A stretch of DNA of 64,000 nt from Actinomyces urogenitalis DSM 15434 (GCF_000159035.1 NZ_DS999576.1:33148-97147), one strand, 5' to 3'; shown: positions 23,774 to 33,686, counted from the first letter of the stretch. A program made the numbers and translations. Notes: generated by a model from the sequence alone, not told the origin.

Positions 23774-25452
23774 GGTGGCGGCTGACTGTCAACGGGTTGC
23801 TGCGCAACGTCTGGGCGGTCATCGGCACGATCGTCGGCGTGCTCTACGGCCTGGGCGGGCTGGCCCTGGTCGGCGCTCTCGCCGTCGCGCTGGGCCAGGC
23901 CTCGCCGGAGGCCATCGCTGCGGTGCTGGCGGTTGCCGGTGCGCTGGTGGTGGCGGGCTGGACCCTGCTGCCGCTGCTGCTCACCGGTGCCGACTCCACC
24001 CTGGACCCCCGGGCCATGGCGGCCTGGACCGCTCCGTCGCGCGCGCTGGCCCGTGGACTGGCCGTGGCGGGAGCAGCCGGGATCCCCGGCATCCTCACGG
24101 GCCTTGGGCTGCTCCTTCCGGCCGTGTCCTGGGCCTGCGCCGGGCAGTGGGCAGCGGCCGGGCTCGCGCTCGTCCTGGCTCCGGTGGCGCTGGCAACCTG
24201 TGTGCTGCTCAGCCGCGTCGTCGTCATCGGTGCAGGTGTCTCCCAGTCTCGGCGAGGCAGGGAGATCGCGGGCCTCGTGGGCGTGCTGCTCCTCCTGGGC
24301 GTGGCGCTGGCCCCCTCCTTCCTGCAGAACGTCAGCCTGGGGGCTGACGCCGTGCAGTCGCTGCGTCACGTCGGCACCGTGATCGGGCTGACCCCGCTCG
24401 GGTGGGCGCTCGCAGCGCCGGGATACCTGGCACAGGGGTCCTTCCTCGTGGCGACGGCGCTGACCGTCCTAGCGATCGCCCTGCCAGTGGCGCTCATGCC
24501 TGCCTGGGGCAAGGTGGTGACGCGGGCAATGACCGGGCCAGAGCGCAGCCGGTCTCGCCGCCGCTCCTATGACAGCGTCAAGGTCGCCCGCGAGGCCGGC
24601 GAGGCTCAGCAGGGCGGGGTGGACCCGCTGCCCTGGCAGCGGTGCCTGGGACACCTCGTTCCTGGTCCGGCAGCCGCTGTGGCCGCACGGTGCCTGCGTT
24701 ACTGGCGAAGCGATCCGCGTTATCTCTCCCAGCTCATCAGCCTGCTCCTGCTGCCGACGGTGTTCACCTTCGTCTTCGTTCGCTCGGTGGGCTCGGCCGC
24801 CGGACAGGACTCCTCCATGGCGTGGGGGCAGGCACCTGTCACGGTGGTGGGGGCTGCCCTGCTCCTCGCCCTTTTCTCAGGGTGGATGCTCCATGACGAC
24901 CTCGCTATGGACTCCACCGCCGTGTGGCAGCTCATCTCCGCCGGCACTCCTGGACGTCACGACCGCCTGGGGCGCATGGTGGCGGCAGCCCTGTGGCAGG
25001 TCCCGCTCATCGTGATGGTCCTGCTCCTGACCGCGGCCTACGCCGCGCGGTGGGAGACCGTGCCGGCCGTGGCAGGCACGAGCCTGGCCCTGTACGGCGT
25101 CGGTCACGCCTGGTCCGCGATCTCCAGCGTCGTCATGCCCTATGAGACCAACGCGCCGGGGGACAGCCCCTGGAAGTCGCGAGGATCCGGGATGACCCTG
25201 ATTCTCAGTCTGCTGCAGCTCCTCGGCTTCGTCGTCATCATCGCGGCGAGCTCACCCGTCATCGCTGGCCTGGTATGGATCGCGGTCTCCGGCTCCTGGG
25301 CGTGGGGGTGGCTGGTACTGGTGGTTGGTGCGCTCTGGGGCCTCGGGGCGGCATGGATCGGCATGGTCCACGGCGGGCGAGCGCTGGACGATCGCGGGGC
25401 GCGGGTCCTGACGACGATCCGCTCCTGGCCCGGGCACGAGGAGACACGTTAG
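23749..25452 (+). CDS. ABC exporter membrane subunit
   Basis: 567 residues from GTG 23749, preceded by GGGAGGAG, overlapping the ATPase gene by 25 bases. About 12 hydrophobic segments occur in two blocks separated by a charged loop (PERSRSRRRSYDSVKVAREAGE, near 265). The reading frame upstream to 23386 is only a shadow of the ATPase gene. It is the export channel paired with the preceding ATPase; the substrate is not predictable. Confidence 0.82.
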   Translation: MVATLVRLRWRLTVNGLLRNVWAVIGTIVGVLYGLGGLALVGALAVALGQASPEAIAAVLAVAGALVVAGWTLLPLLLTGADSTLDPRAMAAWTAPSRALARGLAVAGAAGIPGILTGLGLLLPAVSWACAGQWAAAGLALVLAPVALATCVLLSRVVVIGAGVSQSRRGREIAGLVGVLLLLGVALAPSFLQNVSLGADAVQSLRHVGTVIGLTPLGWALAAPGYLAQGSFLVATALTVLAIALPVALMPAWGKVVTRAMTGPERSRSRRRSYDSVKVAREAGEAQQGGVDPLPWQRCLGHLVPGPAAAVAARCLRYWRSDPRYLSQLISLLLLPTVFTFVFVRSVGSAAGQDSSMAWGQAPVTVVGAALLLALFSGWMLHDDLAMDSTAVWQLISAGTPGRHDRLGRMVAAALWQVPLIVMVLLLTAAYAARWETVPAVAGTSLALYGVGHAWSAISSVVMPYETNAPGDSPWKSRGSGMTLILSLLQLLGFVVIIAASSPVIAGLVWIAVSGSWAWGWLVLVVGALWGLGAAWIGMVHGGRALDDRGARVLTTIRSWPGHEETR

Positions 25453-25560
25453 ACCTGGCAGGCCAGGAGCCTGCGTGGGGCGGGCCGGGCGCCGCAGCAT
25501 GCGCCTGGCCCGATCACCGAGGACGCGACCGTCTCGGCGGCGCAGACGCATGGTCCCAGG

Positions 25561-25578
25561 ACGTCTGATGTCCTGATG
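25561..25578 (+). promoter_or_regulatory. Predicted NanR operator 3
   Basis: ACGTCTGATGTCCTGATG, similar to the two sites in the nan cluster, lies just before a TATCAT -10-like box (25587-25592) upstream of nagB. Binding there would block the promoter. Confidence 0.5.
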
Positions 25579-25650
25579 GGTGGGGCTATCATGGGTGCTG
25601 GTGCACGGACGCACCCGGCTACGGCCGTGACGTCTCATCTGAGGAGAACA

Positions 25651-26385
25651 ATGAAGCTCGTCGTCCTCGACACTGCCGAGCAGATCGCTTCCACCGCCGC
25701 CGACGCGATCGAGGAGCTGCTGACGGCCAAGCCGGACGCCGTCCTCGGAACTGCCACGGGTTCCAGCCCCCTGCCCCTGTACGACGAGCTGGTGCGCCGC
25801 TACGAGGCCGGCCGGATCTCCTTTAAGGAAGTCACCGGCTTCATGCTCGATGAGTACGTCGGCCTTCCCGAGGGCCACCCTGAGCGTTACGCCACCTTCA
25901 TGGAGCGCAACCTGCGCTCGCGGGTGGACATGCGTCCTGGTTCCCTCCACGGCCCGGACGCGTTGTCAGCGGACCTAGAGGTGGCCTGCGCCGGCTATGA
26001 GGAGCGTATGGCCGCGGCCGGGTACTGCGACCTGCAGATCCTGGGCATCGGCTCGGACGGTCACATCGGCTTCAACGAGCCCGGCGGCCCGCTGGACTCG
26101 CGCACGCACATTGACGTCCTGACCGAGCAGACGCGCCGGGACAACGCCCGCTTCTTCAACGGGGACATTGACGCCGTCCCCACCCACTGCATCACCCAGG
26201 GCTTGGCCACCATCATGGAGGCGCGTCAGCTGGTTCTCATCGCCACCGGCGAGAACAAGGCTGAGGCGATCCACCAGCTGGTCGAAGGCGAGGTGAGCGA
26301 GCAGTGGCCAGCCACGGTCATGCAGCGCCACGCCAACGCCCTGGTGCTGGTTGACCCGGCGGCCGCCTCGCGCCTGAGCCACTGA
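25651..26385 (+). CDS. nagB: Glucosamine-6-phosphate deaminase
   Basis: 244 residues. It converts glucosamine-6-P into fructose-6-P and ammonia, feeding amino sugars into glycolysis. LGTATGSSPLPLY, the active-site Asp-Glu in FMLDEYVGL (67-68) and GIGSDGHIGFNEPG are diagnostic. ATG 25651 follows GAGGAGA; the longer frame from 25576 is not used. The operator-like site at 25561 connects it to the nan regulon, whose product GlcNAc-6-P becomes its substrate after deacetylation. Confidence 0.95.
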   Translation: MKLVVLDTAEQIASTAADAIEELLTAKPDAVLGTATGSSPLPLYDELVRRYEAGRISFKEVTGFMLDEYVGLPEGHPERYATFMERNLRSRVDMRPGSLHGPDALSADLEVACAGYEERMAAAGYCDLQILGIGSDGHIGFNEPGGPLDSRTHIDVLTEQTRRDNARFFNGDIDAVPTHCITQGLATIMEARQLVLIATGENKAEAIHQLVEGEVSEQWPATVMQRHANALVLVDPAAASRLSH

Positions 26386-26505
26386 GCGTTCCTCGTCCTT
26401 TGACGCAGCCGGGGCCCGCGGGGGAGGTGAGCGTGCGCGCAGCGAGAGAGTTTCCACAGGCCCGAGCCAGGACCACCCCTGCGCGCCCGTCCTACACTGG
26501 GACGC

Positions 26506-26883
26506 ATGACTGAGTCCCTTGAGCAGATGACGGCGAGCACCGACTCCGGCCCTGGCGAGCCCGGCCGCCCGCTCTCGGACCCGTCCACCGGCGTCTCGAC
26601 CGGTACCGCGGTGCTAGAGCGCGAGGAGCTCCAGTCCACCGACGACGGCGACGCTGACCGCTTCGCCCACTACGTGCGCAAGGACAAGATCGCGGCCGCA
26701 GCCGCGACCGGACGCCCCGTCGTCGCCCTGTGCGGCAAGGTCTGGACGCCCGGGCGTGATCCGTCAAAGTACCCGGTGTGCCCCACGTGCAAGCAGATCT
26801 ACGAGCAGATGCGTGAGGGTGGCGACTCCGGCGGCAAGGGACCGCGTTTCCCCCGCTTCCCCTTCTCCCGAGGCGGTCAGTGA
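26506..26883 (+). CDS. DUF3039 protein
   Basis: 125 residues. The conserved core, RFAHYVRKDKI, then VVALCGKVWTPGRDP, then CPTCKQIYE, is the DUF3039 signature, with one Cys followed by a CPTC pair as a likely zinc site. The N-terminal 45 residues are disordered. Function unknown; conserved across Actinobacteria and here, as elsewhere, followed directly by the helicase gene. Confidence 0.92.
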   Translation: MTESLEQMTASTDSGPGEPGRPLSDPSTGVSTGTAVLEREELQSTDDGDADRFAHYVRKDKIAAAAATGRPVVALCGKVWTPGRDPSKYPVCPTCKQIYEQMREGGDSGGKGPRFPRFPFSRGGQ

Positions 26884-28703
26884 GCGGCGCGCGTCGCAAC
26901 CAGGCAGCGAGCAACCCGACCCAGCCTTCTATCTTCGCCGCGGAGACGATGCCGCCGGCCTACCCGCGTCGTGCCGCCTGGGGCACGGCGGGGTCACTGC
27001 GCGCCTGGCAGGCCGCGGCGCTGAAGAAGTACCTGGAGACCATGCCCGAGGACTTCCTCGCCGTGGCCACCCCAGGCGCTGGTAAGACCACCTTCGCGCT
27101 GCGCATCGCCACCGAGCTGCTCAGCACGGGTGACGTTCACCAGGTCACCGTCGTGTGCCCGACCGAGCACCTGAAGTACCAGTGGGCGGAGGCCGCCGCA
27201 CGCGTCGGGATCCACATCGACCCCTCCTTCACCAACAGCCAGGGGGCTCTCGGCTCCCGCTTTGACGGCGTGGCCCTGACCTACGCGCAGGTAGCGGCGA
27301 ACCCCAACCTGCACCGTGCCCGCACCGACGCGCGGCGCACGCTGGTCATCATGGACGAGATCCACCACGGCGGTGACGCCCGCTCGTGGGGAGACGCCAT
27401 CCGCGAGGCCTTCGCCCCCGCCCGGCGCCGGCTGGCGCTGACGGGTACGCCCTTCCGCTCGGACGAGTCGACGATTCCCTTCGTCCGCTACGTCGAGGAG
27501 ACCGGCGGTATCAAGCGCTCGCGGGCCGACTACTCCTACGGCTACTCCGATGCCCTGCGCGACGGCGTCGTGCGCCCGGTGATGTTCATGACTTACTCCG
27601 GCGAAATGCGCTGGCGCACCAAGGCCGGTGACGAGGTGGCGGCGCGACTGGGTGAGCCCTTGACCAAGGACCTGGAGGCCCAGGCCTGGCGTACCGCGTT
27701 GGACCCCAAGGGGGAGTGGATCCCCTCAGTGCTGGCCGCGGCTGACCAGCGCCTGACCGAGGTGCGTCGTCAGGTCCCTGACGCCGGGGGCCTGGTCATC
27801 GCCACTGACCAGGCCAAGGCCCGCGCCTACGCCAAGCAGCTGCGCCAGATCACGGGCGAGGAACCGACCGTCGTCCTGTCTGACGACTCGGGCGCCTCCA
27901 GCCGGATCGAGACCTTCTCCGCCTCTACCGACCGCTGGATGGTTGCGGTGCGCATGGTCTCCGAGGGCGTGGACGTACCCCGCCTCGTCGTCGGCGTCTA
28001 CGCCACCTCCACCTCCACGCCGCTGTTCTTCGCTCAGGCGGTGGGACGCTTTGTCCGCTCGCGCTCACGGGGCGAGACCGCCTCAGTCTTCCTGCCCTCC
28101 GTGGTGCCGCTGCTCAGTCTGGCCAACGAGCTGGAAGTGGCTCGCGACCACGTGCTGGGTAAGCGGTCTTCCTCCCAGGAGGACGACCTGTTCGGCGCCT
28201 ACGCCGAGGACCGGCTGGTGGCTGAGGCCAACCAGGACGCCAAGGCCTCCGACGACCTGCTCGGCGGCTTCGAGGCGATGGACTCCACCGCTGAGTTCGA
28301 CCGGGTCCTCTTCGATGGCGGAGAGTTCGGTACCGGCGCCATGGTCGGCAGCGTCGAGGAGCAGGAGTACCTGGGGCTTCCCGGGCTGCTGGAGCCTGAG
28401 CAGGTCACGGCCCTGCTGCGCCAGCGTCAGGACCGCCAGATCGCGGCGCAGAAGCGGGAGTCAGCGGCAGCGGCCAAGCGGCGCGCCAACTCCGGTATCG
28501 ACGACGCTCGGCGCCGCCAGGCCGCTCGTAAAGAGCTCTCGCAGCTGGTGGCCGCCTGGGCCAGGCGCTCGGGGCAGCCTCACGGTGCGGTTCACAACGA
28601 GCTGCGACGTGTGTGTGGCGGCCCCGAGATCGCCCAGGCCTCCACCGAGCAGATCGAGAAGCGCGTAGCGACGCTGCGCCGCTGGTTCGTCGGCAAGCGC
28701 TAG
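26880..28703 (+). CDS. DEAD/DEAH box helicase
   Basis: 607 residues, GTG-coupled to DUF3039. SF2 motifs are in order: Q-like RAWQAAALKKY, Walker A TPGAGKTT, motif II MDEIHH, motif III LTGTPFRSD, motif V VSEGVDVPRLVVG and motif VI QAVGRFVRSR. A C-terminal 200-residue extension, coiled-coil rich with KRESAAAAKRRA, is typical of this actinobacterial group. It is probably involved in nucleic-acid remodelling or repair; its specific substrate is unknown. Its 3' end overlaps the convergent pncB by four bases. Confidence 0.9.
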   Translation: MSGARRNQAASNPTQPSIFAAETMPPAYPRRAAWGTAGSLRAWQAAALKKYLETMPEDFLAVATPGAGKTTFALRIATELLSTGDVHQVTVVCPTEHLKYQWAEAAARVGIHIDPSFTNSQGALGSRFDGVALTYAQVAANPNLHRARTDARRTLVIMDEIHHGGDARSWGDAIREAFAPARRRLALTGTPFRSDESTIPFVRYVEETGGIKRSRADYSYGYSDALRDGVVRPVMFMTYSGEMRWRTKAGDEVAARLGEPLTKDLEAQAWRTALDPKGEWIPSVLAAADQRLTEVRRQVPDAGGLVIATDQAKARAYAKQLRQITGEEPTVVLSDDSGASSRIETFSASTDRWMVAVRMVSEGVDVPRLVVGVYATSTSTPLFFAQAVGRFVRSRSRGETASVFLPSVVPLLSLANELEVARDHVLGKRSSSQEDDLFGAYAEDRLVAEANQDAKASDDLLGGFEAMDSTAEFDRVLFDGGEFGTGAMVGSVEEQEYLGLPGLLEPEQVTALLRQRQDRQIAAQKRESAAAAKRRANSGIDDARRRQAARKELSQLVAAWARRSGQPHGAVHNELRRVCGGPEIAQASTEQIEKRVATLRRWFVGKR

Positions 28704-30130
28704 CCGCGCAGGGTCTGACGGCCGTCCAGGTCCAGGTGACGGGTGGGCACGGCCGGCTCACCCTCGGACAGCCTCCAGGCGTCGTAGGGCAGCTCGGCGC
28801 GTGAGGCCCGGTGCCGCTCGGCGGCAGCCTGGAGCGCAGCCGGCCCACGGTGCTCCTCGTTGACGACGCCGTCGCGCACGAGCTCGACCTGCAAGGGGCG
28901 TGCTCCGGCATCGTGCAGGGCCGCCAGGGCCTCGCCCTGCTCGCGTGCCGAGACCACCAGCTCCTCGGCCGCTGTGCCGGTGGCGTCCAGGACGCGCCCG
29001 GCCCACTTGCGGCCGCCCACGGTCGACTTGCCTCCGGTGGAGAACTTCGCGACCTCCTGCATGACGCCGTCGGCGTCGGCGCGCTCGACCAGCTTGTAGA
29101 CCAGGGCTGCGGTGGGGCGCCCGGAGCCGGTGACCAGCTTGGTACCCACACCGTAGGAGTCCACGGGGGCAGCCCCCAGCGCGGCGATGGCGTACTCATC
29201 CAGGTCATTGGTGACCGTGATCTTCGTGCTCGTGGCCCCCAGGGCGTCAAGCTGCTGACGCGCCTTGAAAGCCTCGGCGACGAGGTCGCCGGAGTCCAGG
29301 CGCACCGCTCCCAGTTCCCCGCCGCCGGCGCGGGCAGCCTTGACCGCCCTCTCGATACCGCGCTCGATGTCATAGGTATCGACCAGGATCGTCGTGTCGT
29401 GGCCCAGTGAGGCGACCTGGGCGGCGAAGGCCTCCTCCTCGCTGTCATGCAGGAGGGTGAAGGAGTGGGCGGAGGTGCCGACGGTGCGGATGCCGTAGCG
29501 CATGCCGGCCTCTAGGTCGCTGGTACCGACGAAGCCTCCGACGACGGCGGCGCGGGCCGCAGAGACGGCAGCGCGCTCGTGAGCACGGCGGGCACCGAAG
29601 TCCACGCAGGGGCGCCCGTGGGCGGCGATGACCATGCGCGAGGCGGCTGAGGCAACGGCGCAGTCATAGTTGTAGATGGACAGCGCCAGGGTCTCCAGGA
29701 TGCAGGCCTCGGCGAAGGTGCCCTCCACGGTCAGCAGCGGGGAGCCGGAGAAGTAGCACTCGCCCTCGGCGTAGCCGCGGATGCTCCCTGAGAAGTGGTA
29801 GTCACGCAGGTAGTCCAGGGTGGCGTCGTCGACGACGCCGGTGGCGTGGAGGAAGTCGATCTGCTGAGGCGTGAAGGTGAAGCGCTCGATGGCGTCCAGC
29901 AGCCGGCCGGTGCCGGCGACCACTCCGTAGCGCCTGGATGAGGGCAGGGCTCGGCCGAAGATCTCGAAGACGCTGTGGCGCTCGGCGGTGCCGGCGGCCA
30001 GCGCCCCCTGGAGCATCGTCAGCTCGTACATGTCCGTCAGCAGTGCCGTGGAGGTCACCGCCGGAGCGTGCTGGGGGTCGATCGGGCTACCGGTGACCGC
30101 GTTGCGCGGAGTGGCCTTGCTGGGAGTCAT
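28700..30130 (-). CDS. pncB: Nicotinate phosphoribosyltransferase
   Basis: 476 residues, the NAD-salvage enzyme joining nicotinate to PRPP. TDMYELTMLQGAL at the start, VFEIFGRALPSSRRYGV, SMxTR-like RRAHERAAV and VRLDSGDL, then TNDLDEY, match the bacterial family. ATG 30130 fits the family length. It is convergent with the helicase and divergent from clpS, an arrangement shared by many Actinobacteria. Confidence 0.95.
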   Translation of the reverse strand: MTPSKATPRNAVTGSPIDPQHAPAVTSTALLTDMYELTMLQGALAAGTAERHSVFEIFGRALPSSRRYGVVAGTGRLLDAIERFTFTPQQIDFLHATGVVDDATLDYLRDYHFSGSIRGYAEGECYFSGSPLLTVEGTFAEACILETLALSIYNYDCAVASAASRMVIAAHGRPCVDFGARRAHERAAVSAARAAVVGGFVGTSDLEAGMRYGIRTVGTSAHSFTLLHDSEEEAFAAQVASLGHDTTILVDTYDIERGIERAVKAARAGGGELGAVRLDSGDLVAEAFKARQQLDALGATSTKITVTNDLDEYAIAALGAAPVDSYGVGTKLVTGSGRPTAALVYKLVERADADGVMQEVAKFSTGGKSTVGGRKWAGRVLDATGTAAEELVVSAREQGEALAALHDAGARPLQVELVRDGVVNEEHRGPAALQAAAERHRASRAELPYDAWRLSEGEPAVPTRHLDLDGRQTLRG

Positions 30131-30244
30131 GACACCAACCTAGTCCCCAGGCCCGCACGACGCACGAGACCGGGTCAGGCCGTAGGGTCAGGCGGCGGGC
30201 CAGGCTGCGGCAATCGTGTCTGACCCTCTCGATACCCTGGAGCC

Positions 30245-30574
30245 ATGTCAGCCAGTGCACCCGTCGCCTCGCCCGACACCCGCGAGGACTCAGCCACCCA
30301 GCGCCTGGAGCGCTGGCGCACCGTGGTCCACGACGATCCGGTCAACACCATGGACTACGTCGTGTGGGTCTTCCGCAGCTACTTCCGCTTTCCGCTCTCG
30401 CTCGCCCACCAGCGCATGATGCAGGTCCACACCACCGGGCGCGCCATCGTCTCGCGCGGGCCTCGCGAGCGCATGGAGGTGGACGTCACCGCCATGCACT
30501 CCTACGGGCTGCGGGCCACGATTGAGCCCGACGGCGAGGATCCTGAGGGCGCTGAGGGGGAGGCGGGGGCCTGA
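30245..30574 (+). CDS. clpS: ATP-dependent Clp protease adaptor
   Basis: 109 residues. ClpS delivers N-degron substrates to ClpAP/ClpCP. The core WRTVVHDDPVNTMDYVVWVF contains the conserved D-D-P-V-N-T-M substrate pocket and the helix around SLAHQRMMQVHTTGRAIV. A short acidic tail ends the protein. It overlaps the DUF2017 gene by one base, an arrangement conserved in Actinobacteria. Confidence 0.95.
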   Translation: MSASAPVASPDTREDSATQRLERWRTVVHDDPVNTMDYVVWVFRSYFRFPLSLAHQRMMQVHTTGRAIVSRGPRERMEVDVTAMHSYGLRATIEPDGEDPEGAEGEAGA

Positions 30575-31254
30575 TGCAGCACTTCGTCCCTGCGACAGGA
30601 GGGTGGGAGAGCCTGGTGGAGGCCTGGGAGCGTGAGCTGATTGCGGGCCTCCTGGAGCAGGTGCTCTTCGTCCTGACCTCTCAGGGCGGGCCGAGCCAGG
30701 AGGCGCACAGACCGGGAACCGGGCAGCGCAGCGGTGAGAGCGAGCGTGACAGCCAGATCCTGGCCTCCCTCGACTTCGCGATGGAGGATGCCGCCGGGCA
30801 GTCCCGCACAACGCACTCGCCCCGGGCCGACGCGGAGCTCACGCCCCTGCTGGAGGTGCTTCTGCCGGAGGCCTCAGAGGACCCCCTCACCGCCGTCGAG
30901 GTCGCCTCGATCACCCGTGAGCGGCTGCGCTCCCTCAAGGTTGAACGGGCCCGGATCGTCATGGCTCAGCTGCGCGAGCCAACCGGCCAGGGTGCGAGCG
31001 TGCGGGTGGAGGCCGGCACGGAGCAGGACTGGCTCGGGGCGCTCAATGACCTGCGCCTGGTCCTGGCCCAGCGCCTCGGGATCGAGGACGCCCAGGCTGC
31101 CGAGGACGTCCACGCCGTCGCCTGGGAGGACCCGCCGCAGGAGGAGAGCGAGACCGAGCGCTCGCGGCGGGCGATGTCGATGGTCTACGACATGCTCACC
31201 TGGTGGCAGGAATCACTGCTGACCGTGCTGCTTAGCGGCGATGGGCCCGCCTAG
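30574..31254 (+). CDS. DUF2017 protein
   Basis: 226 residues. The family always follows clpS in Actinobacteria; function unknown, perhaps linked to Clp proteolysis by that association. The visible pattern is a helical N-terminus ([17 protein letters not shown]) and a C-terminal [17 protein letters not shown] helix with [14 protein letters not shown]. The stretch between is variable, with many Glu and Ser. Confidence 0.88.
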   Translation: MQHFVPATGGWESLVEAWERELIAGLLEQVLFVLTSQGGPSQEAHRPGTGQRSGESERDSQILASLDFAMEDAAGQSRTTHSPRADAELTPLLEVLLPEASEDPLTAVEVASITRERLRSLKVERARIVMAQLREPTGQGASVRVEAGTEQDWLGALNDLRLVLAQRLGIEDAQAAEDVHAVAWEDPPQEESETERSRRAMSMVYDMLTWWQESLLTVLLSGDGPA

Positions 31255-31264
31255 TCTCGAAGGC

Positions 31265-32107
31265 GTGAATGACGCACCGATCGGGATGTTCGACTCCGGC
31301 GTCGGCGGCCTGACGGTAGCGCGTGCAGTCCTCGACCAGCTGCCGGGGGAGCAGGTGCTCTACATCGGGGACACCGAGCACTCCCCGTACGGGCCCCGAC
31401 CGATCGACGAGGTCCGCGAGCTGGCACTGGCCGTCATGGACGAGCTGGTGGACTCCGGGGTCAAGATGCTGGTCATCGCCTGCAACACGGCCTCTGCCGC
31501 GGTGCTGCACGATGCCCGCCGTCGCTACACCCTGGGCAAGGGAGTGCCGGTGGTGGAGGTGATCCACCCCGCTGCCCGCGCGGCGGCGAGGGTGACGCGC
31601 AACGGCCGGATCGGGCTCATCGCCACCCAGGGCACGGTGGACTCCCGGGCCTACGCCGACGCCCTGGAGGCGGTTCCCGGCGTCGAGCTGCTGTCTACTG
31701 CGTGCCCGGACTTCGTTGAGCTGGCCGAGCGCGGCGTGACCACCGGGCCACAGGTGATGTCTCGGGCGGAGGAGTACCTGCTGCCGCTGCGAGAGGCCGG
31801 GGTGGACACGCTGATCCTGGGCTGCACCCACTACCCGTTGCTCATCGGCCCGATCTCCTACGTCATGGGCGAGGACGTCACCCTGGTGACCTCGAGCGAG
31901 GAGACCGCCAAGGACGTCTACCGCGGGCTGGCCAGCCAGGGCCTGCTGCGTGATCCCGACGCCCCGGCCCCGGTCCACGAGTTCCGTGCCACGGGTGACC
32001 CAGAGTCCTTCGCGGTCCTGGCACGTCGCTTCCTCGGCCCGGAGGTCACGCACGTCACCCGCTCCGGCCTGGGCACTGACAGCCCGCTCGGTGGCTCCAC
32101 CCACTGA
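31265..32107 (+). CDS. murI: Glutamate racemase
   Basis: 280 residues. It makes D-glutamate for peptidoglycan. Both catalytic Cys segments are present, ACNTAS near 72 and GCTHYP near 183, and the N-terminal [13 protein letters not shown] and YGPRP are diagnostic. GTG 31265 begins the family N-terminus; ATG 31241 eight codons earlier is possible. Confidence 0.95.
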   Translation: MNDAPIGMFDSGVGGLTVARAVLDQLPGEQVLYIGDTEHSPYGPRPIDEVRELALAVMDELVDSGVKMLVIACNTASAAVLHDARRRYTLGKGVPVVEVIHPAARAAARVTRNGRIGLIATQGTVDSRAYADALEAVPGVELLSTACPDFVELAERGVTTGPQVMSRAEEYLLPLREAGVDTLILGCTHYPLLIGPISYVMGEDVTLVTSSEETAKDVYRGLASQGLLRDPDAPAPVHEFRATGDPESFAVLARRFLGPEVTHVTRSGLGTDSPLGGSTH

Positions 32108-32142
32108 CTCCGTCCCCTACCCCTTCCCATCCAAGGATCCTC

Positions 32143-32973
32143 ATGAAGATCACCGTCATCGGCTGCACCGGAAGCATGTCTGGTCCGGACTCCTCAGCCT
32201 CGAGCTACCTCGTCCAGGCGCGGGGGATGTCAGCTGAGGGCACCGAACGCACCTACTCGGTGGTCCTGGACCTCGGGCCGGGTTCCATGGGGCAGATGCT
32301 GCGCTACATCGATCCGGCAGATCTCGATGCCCTGGTCATCTCCCACTGTCACGCCGACCACATGGTGGATCTGGTAGGGATGCACGTCTTCCGCCGGTGG
32401 AACCCCGCTGGCGCGCTGGGCCCGGTGCTGACCATCGGTCCTGCCGAGCTGCCCGCCCGTCTGCGCGGGGTGGACGGCACGAGTGAGGCGGAGACCTATG
32501 CCACCGAGTTCACCTTCCGTACGGCGGTGCCGGGGCAGAGCATCCAGATCGGACCGATGACCATCACCCCCTTTGAGGCTCTTCACCCGGTGGAGGCCTA
32601 CGGCTACCGCATCGAGGGACCGAGTCAGTCCCTGGGGCAGGACGGTGTGCCGACGCGTGCCGCGATGGCCTTCACTGGTGACACCGACCTGACCGAGTCG
32701 ATGATCGACATGGCTGACGGCGTGGATTTCCTCCTGGCGGAGGCGGCCTTCGTTGAGGGACGGGATACCGTGCGCGGGATGCACCTGACCGGCAAGCGCG
32801 CTGGTGAGCTGGCTGCGGGCACTGCCGGCCAGACCCCGCGCCGGCCGGTGGGGCACCTGGTTCTCACCCATATCCAGCCATGGACCGATCCGGGTGTACC
32901 GCTGCGCAATGCCGCCCACGTCTTTGACGGACCGCTGGAGGCGGCAACGGCAGGCGCGAGCTGGGAGATCTGA
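32143..32973 (+). CDS. MBL-fold hydrolase (Rv1339-like phosphodiesterase)
   Basis: 276 residues. The metallo-beta-lactamase metal motif HCHADH near 67, later His in EALHPVEAYGY, the Asp of FTGDTD and His of VLTHIQPW form the dinuclear metal site. Position between murI and the rdgB/rph pair mirrors the mycobacterial Rv1339 locus, whose product is an atypical cAMP phosphodiesterase; a similar role here is inferred from that neighbourhood. ATG 32143 follows AAGGATCC. Confidence 0.85.
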   Translation: MKITVIGCTGSMSGPDSSASSYLVQARGMSAEGTERTYSVVLDLGPGSMGQMLRYIDPADLDALVISHCHADHMVDLVGMHVFRRWNPAGALGPVLTIGPAELPARLRGVDGTSEAETYATEFTFRTAVPGQSIQIGPMTITPFEALHPVEAYGYRIEGPSQSLGQDGVPTRAAMAFTGDTDLTESMIDMADGVDFLLAEAAFVEGRDTVRGMHLTGKRAGELAAGTAGQTPRRPVGHLVLTHIQPWTDPGVPLRNAAHVFDGPLEAATAGASWEI

Positions 32974-32974
32974 G

Positions 32975-33556
32975 ATGGCAGGTGAGGACTCGCTGGAGCC
33001 AGGCACAGGCCGGGCCGGTGCCCAGGCAGAGGAGAAGGGCGCGGTCCGCCGTATCTCCTACACGCCTGCGGTGCCCGATGGTCCGGACTGCCCCTGGACC
33101 CGTGACCGACGCACGCGCTGGTGGCTCGTGGTCCCGGCGGACCTGCTCGCCGTCGTCCTCATCGCCTTCTTCGCCGCTGCCTGCGTGCATGACACCTCGC
33201 AGGCGCCTGAGCTGCTCGTCGGGGGCATCATCTCCCTGCTTGCCGGGTGGGTCGCCGCCTGGCTCCTGGCCCGCCCATCCGATCACCTGGAGACGGCCGG
33301 TCGCGACGGCGCGAGCGTCGTGGTTATGACCTGGCTGGTGTGGGTGGTCGCGCGCCTGGTGACAGGAGCCGACGGCGTCCTTGGCTTTGCCCTCATGCTC
33401 GCCTGCTTCATGGTCATCGTCATGGGTGGCTGGCGGTGGCTCTACGGCTTCGCTAAGGCCCAGGAGTCGTTGACGCCCAAGGCGATCCAGCGTCGCCTGG
33501 ACGCACAGGAGGCGGCTGGCTCGCAGTCCGGCGCGTCCCAGGAGGACGAGGACTAG
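32975..33556 (+). CDS. DUF3054 membrane protein
   Basis: 193 residues, starting one base after the previous stop. Four hydrophobic segments lie at about 48-70, 79-98, 108-127 and 132-150. The WLVVPADLLAVVLIAFFAAA segment with a following His fits DUF3054. N- and C-terminal tails are charged and cytosolic by the positive-inside rule. Function unknown. An earlier start in the track frame overlaps the MBL gene and is not used. Confidence 0.8.
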   Translation: MAGEDSLEPGTGRAGAQAEEKGAVRRISYTPAVPDGPDCPWTRDRRTRWWLVVPADLLAVVLIAFFAAACVHDTSQAPELLVGGIISLLAGWVAAWLLARPSDHLETAGRDGASVVVMTWLVWVVARLVTGADGVLGFALMLACFMVIVMGGWRWLYGFAKAQESLTPKAIQRRLDAQEAAGSQSGASQEDED

Positions 33557-33593
33557 CCCCCCGCCGCTACTTGCCCGCCACCCTCGCCATCGC

Positions 33594-33666
33594 GACCGTG
33601 GTTTTGCGTGAGAAAACGGCCCCTACGCGATGCGTAGGGGCCGTTCCCGCACAGGAAACCACGGTC
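33594..33666. terminator. Nested bidirectional hairpin terminator
   Basis: An inner 14-bp perfect stem (33615-33628 with 33632-33645, 3-nt loop) sits within an outer 11-bp perfect stem (33594-33604 with 33656-33666). It separates the convergent DUF3054 and rdgB genes. Confidence 0.85.
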
Positions 33667-33686
33667 CTGAGGGCACCTGGGCGGGG

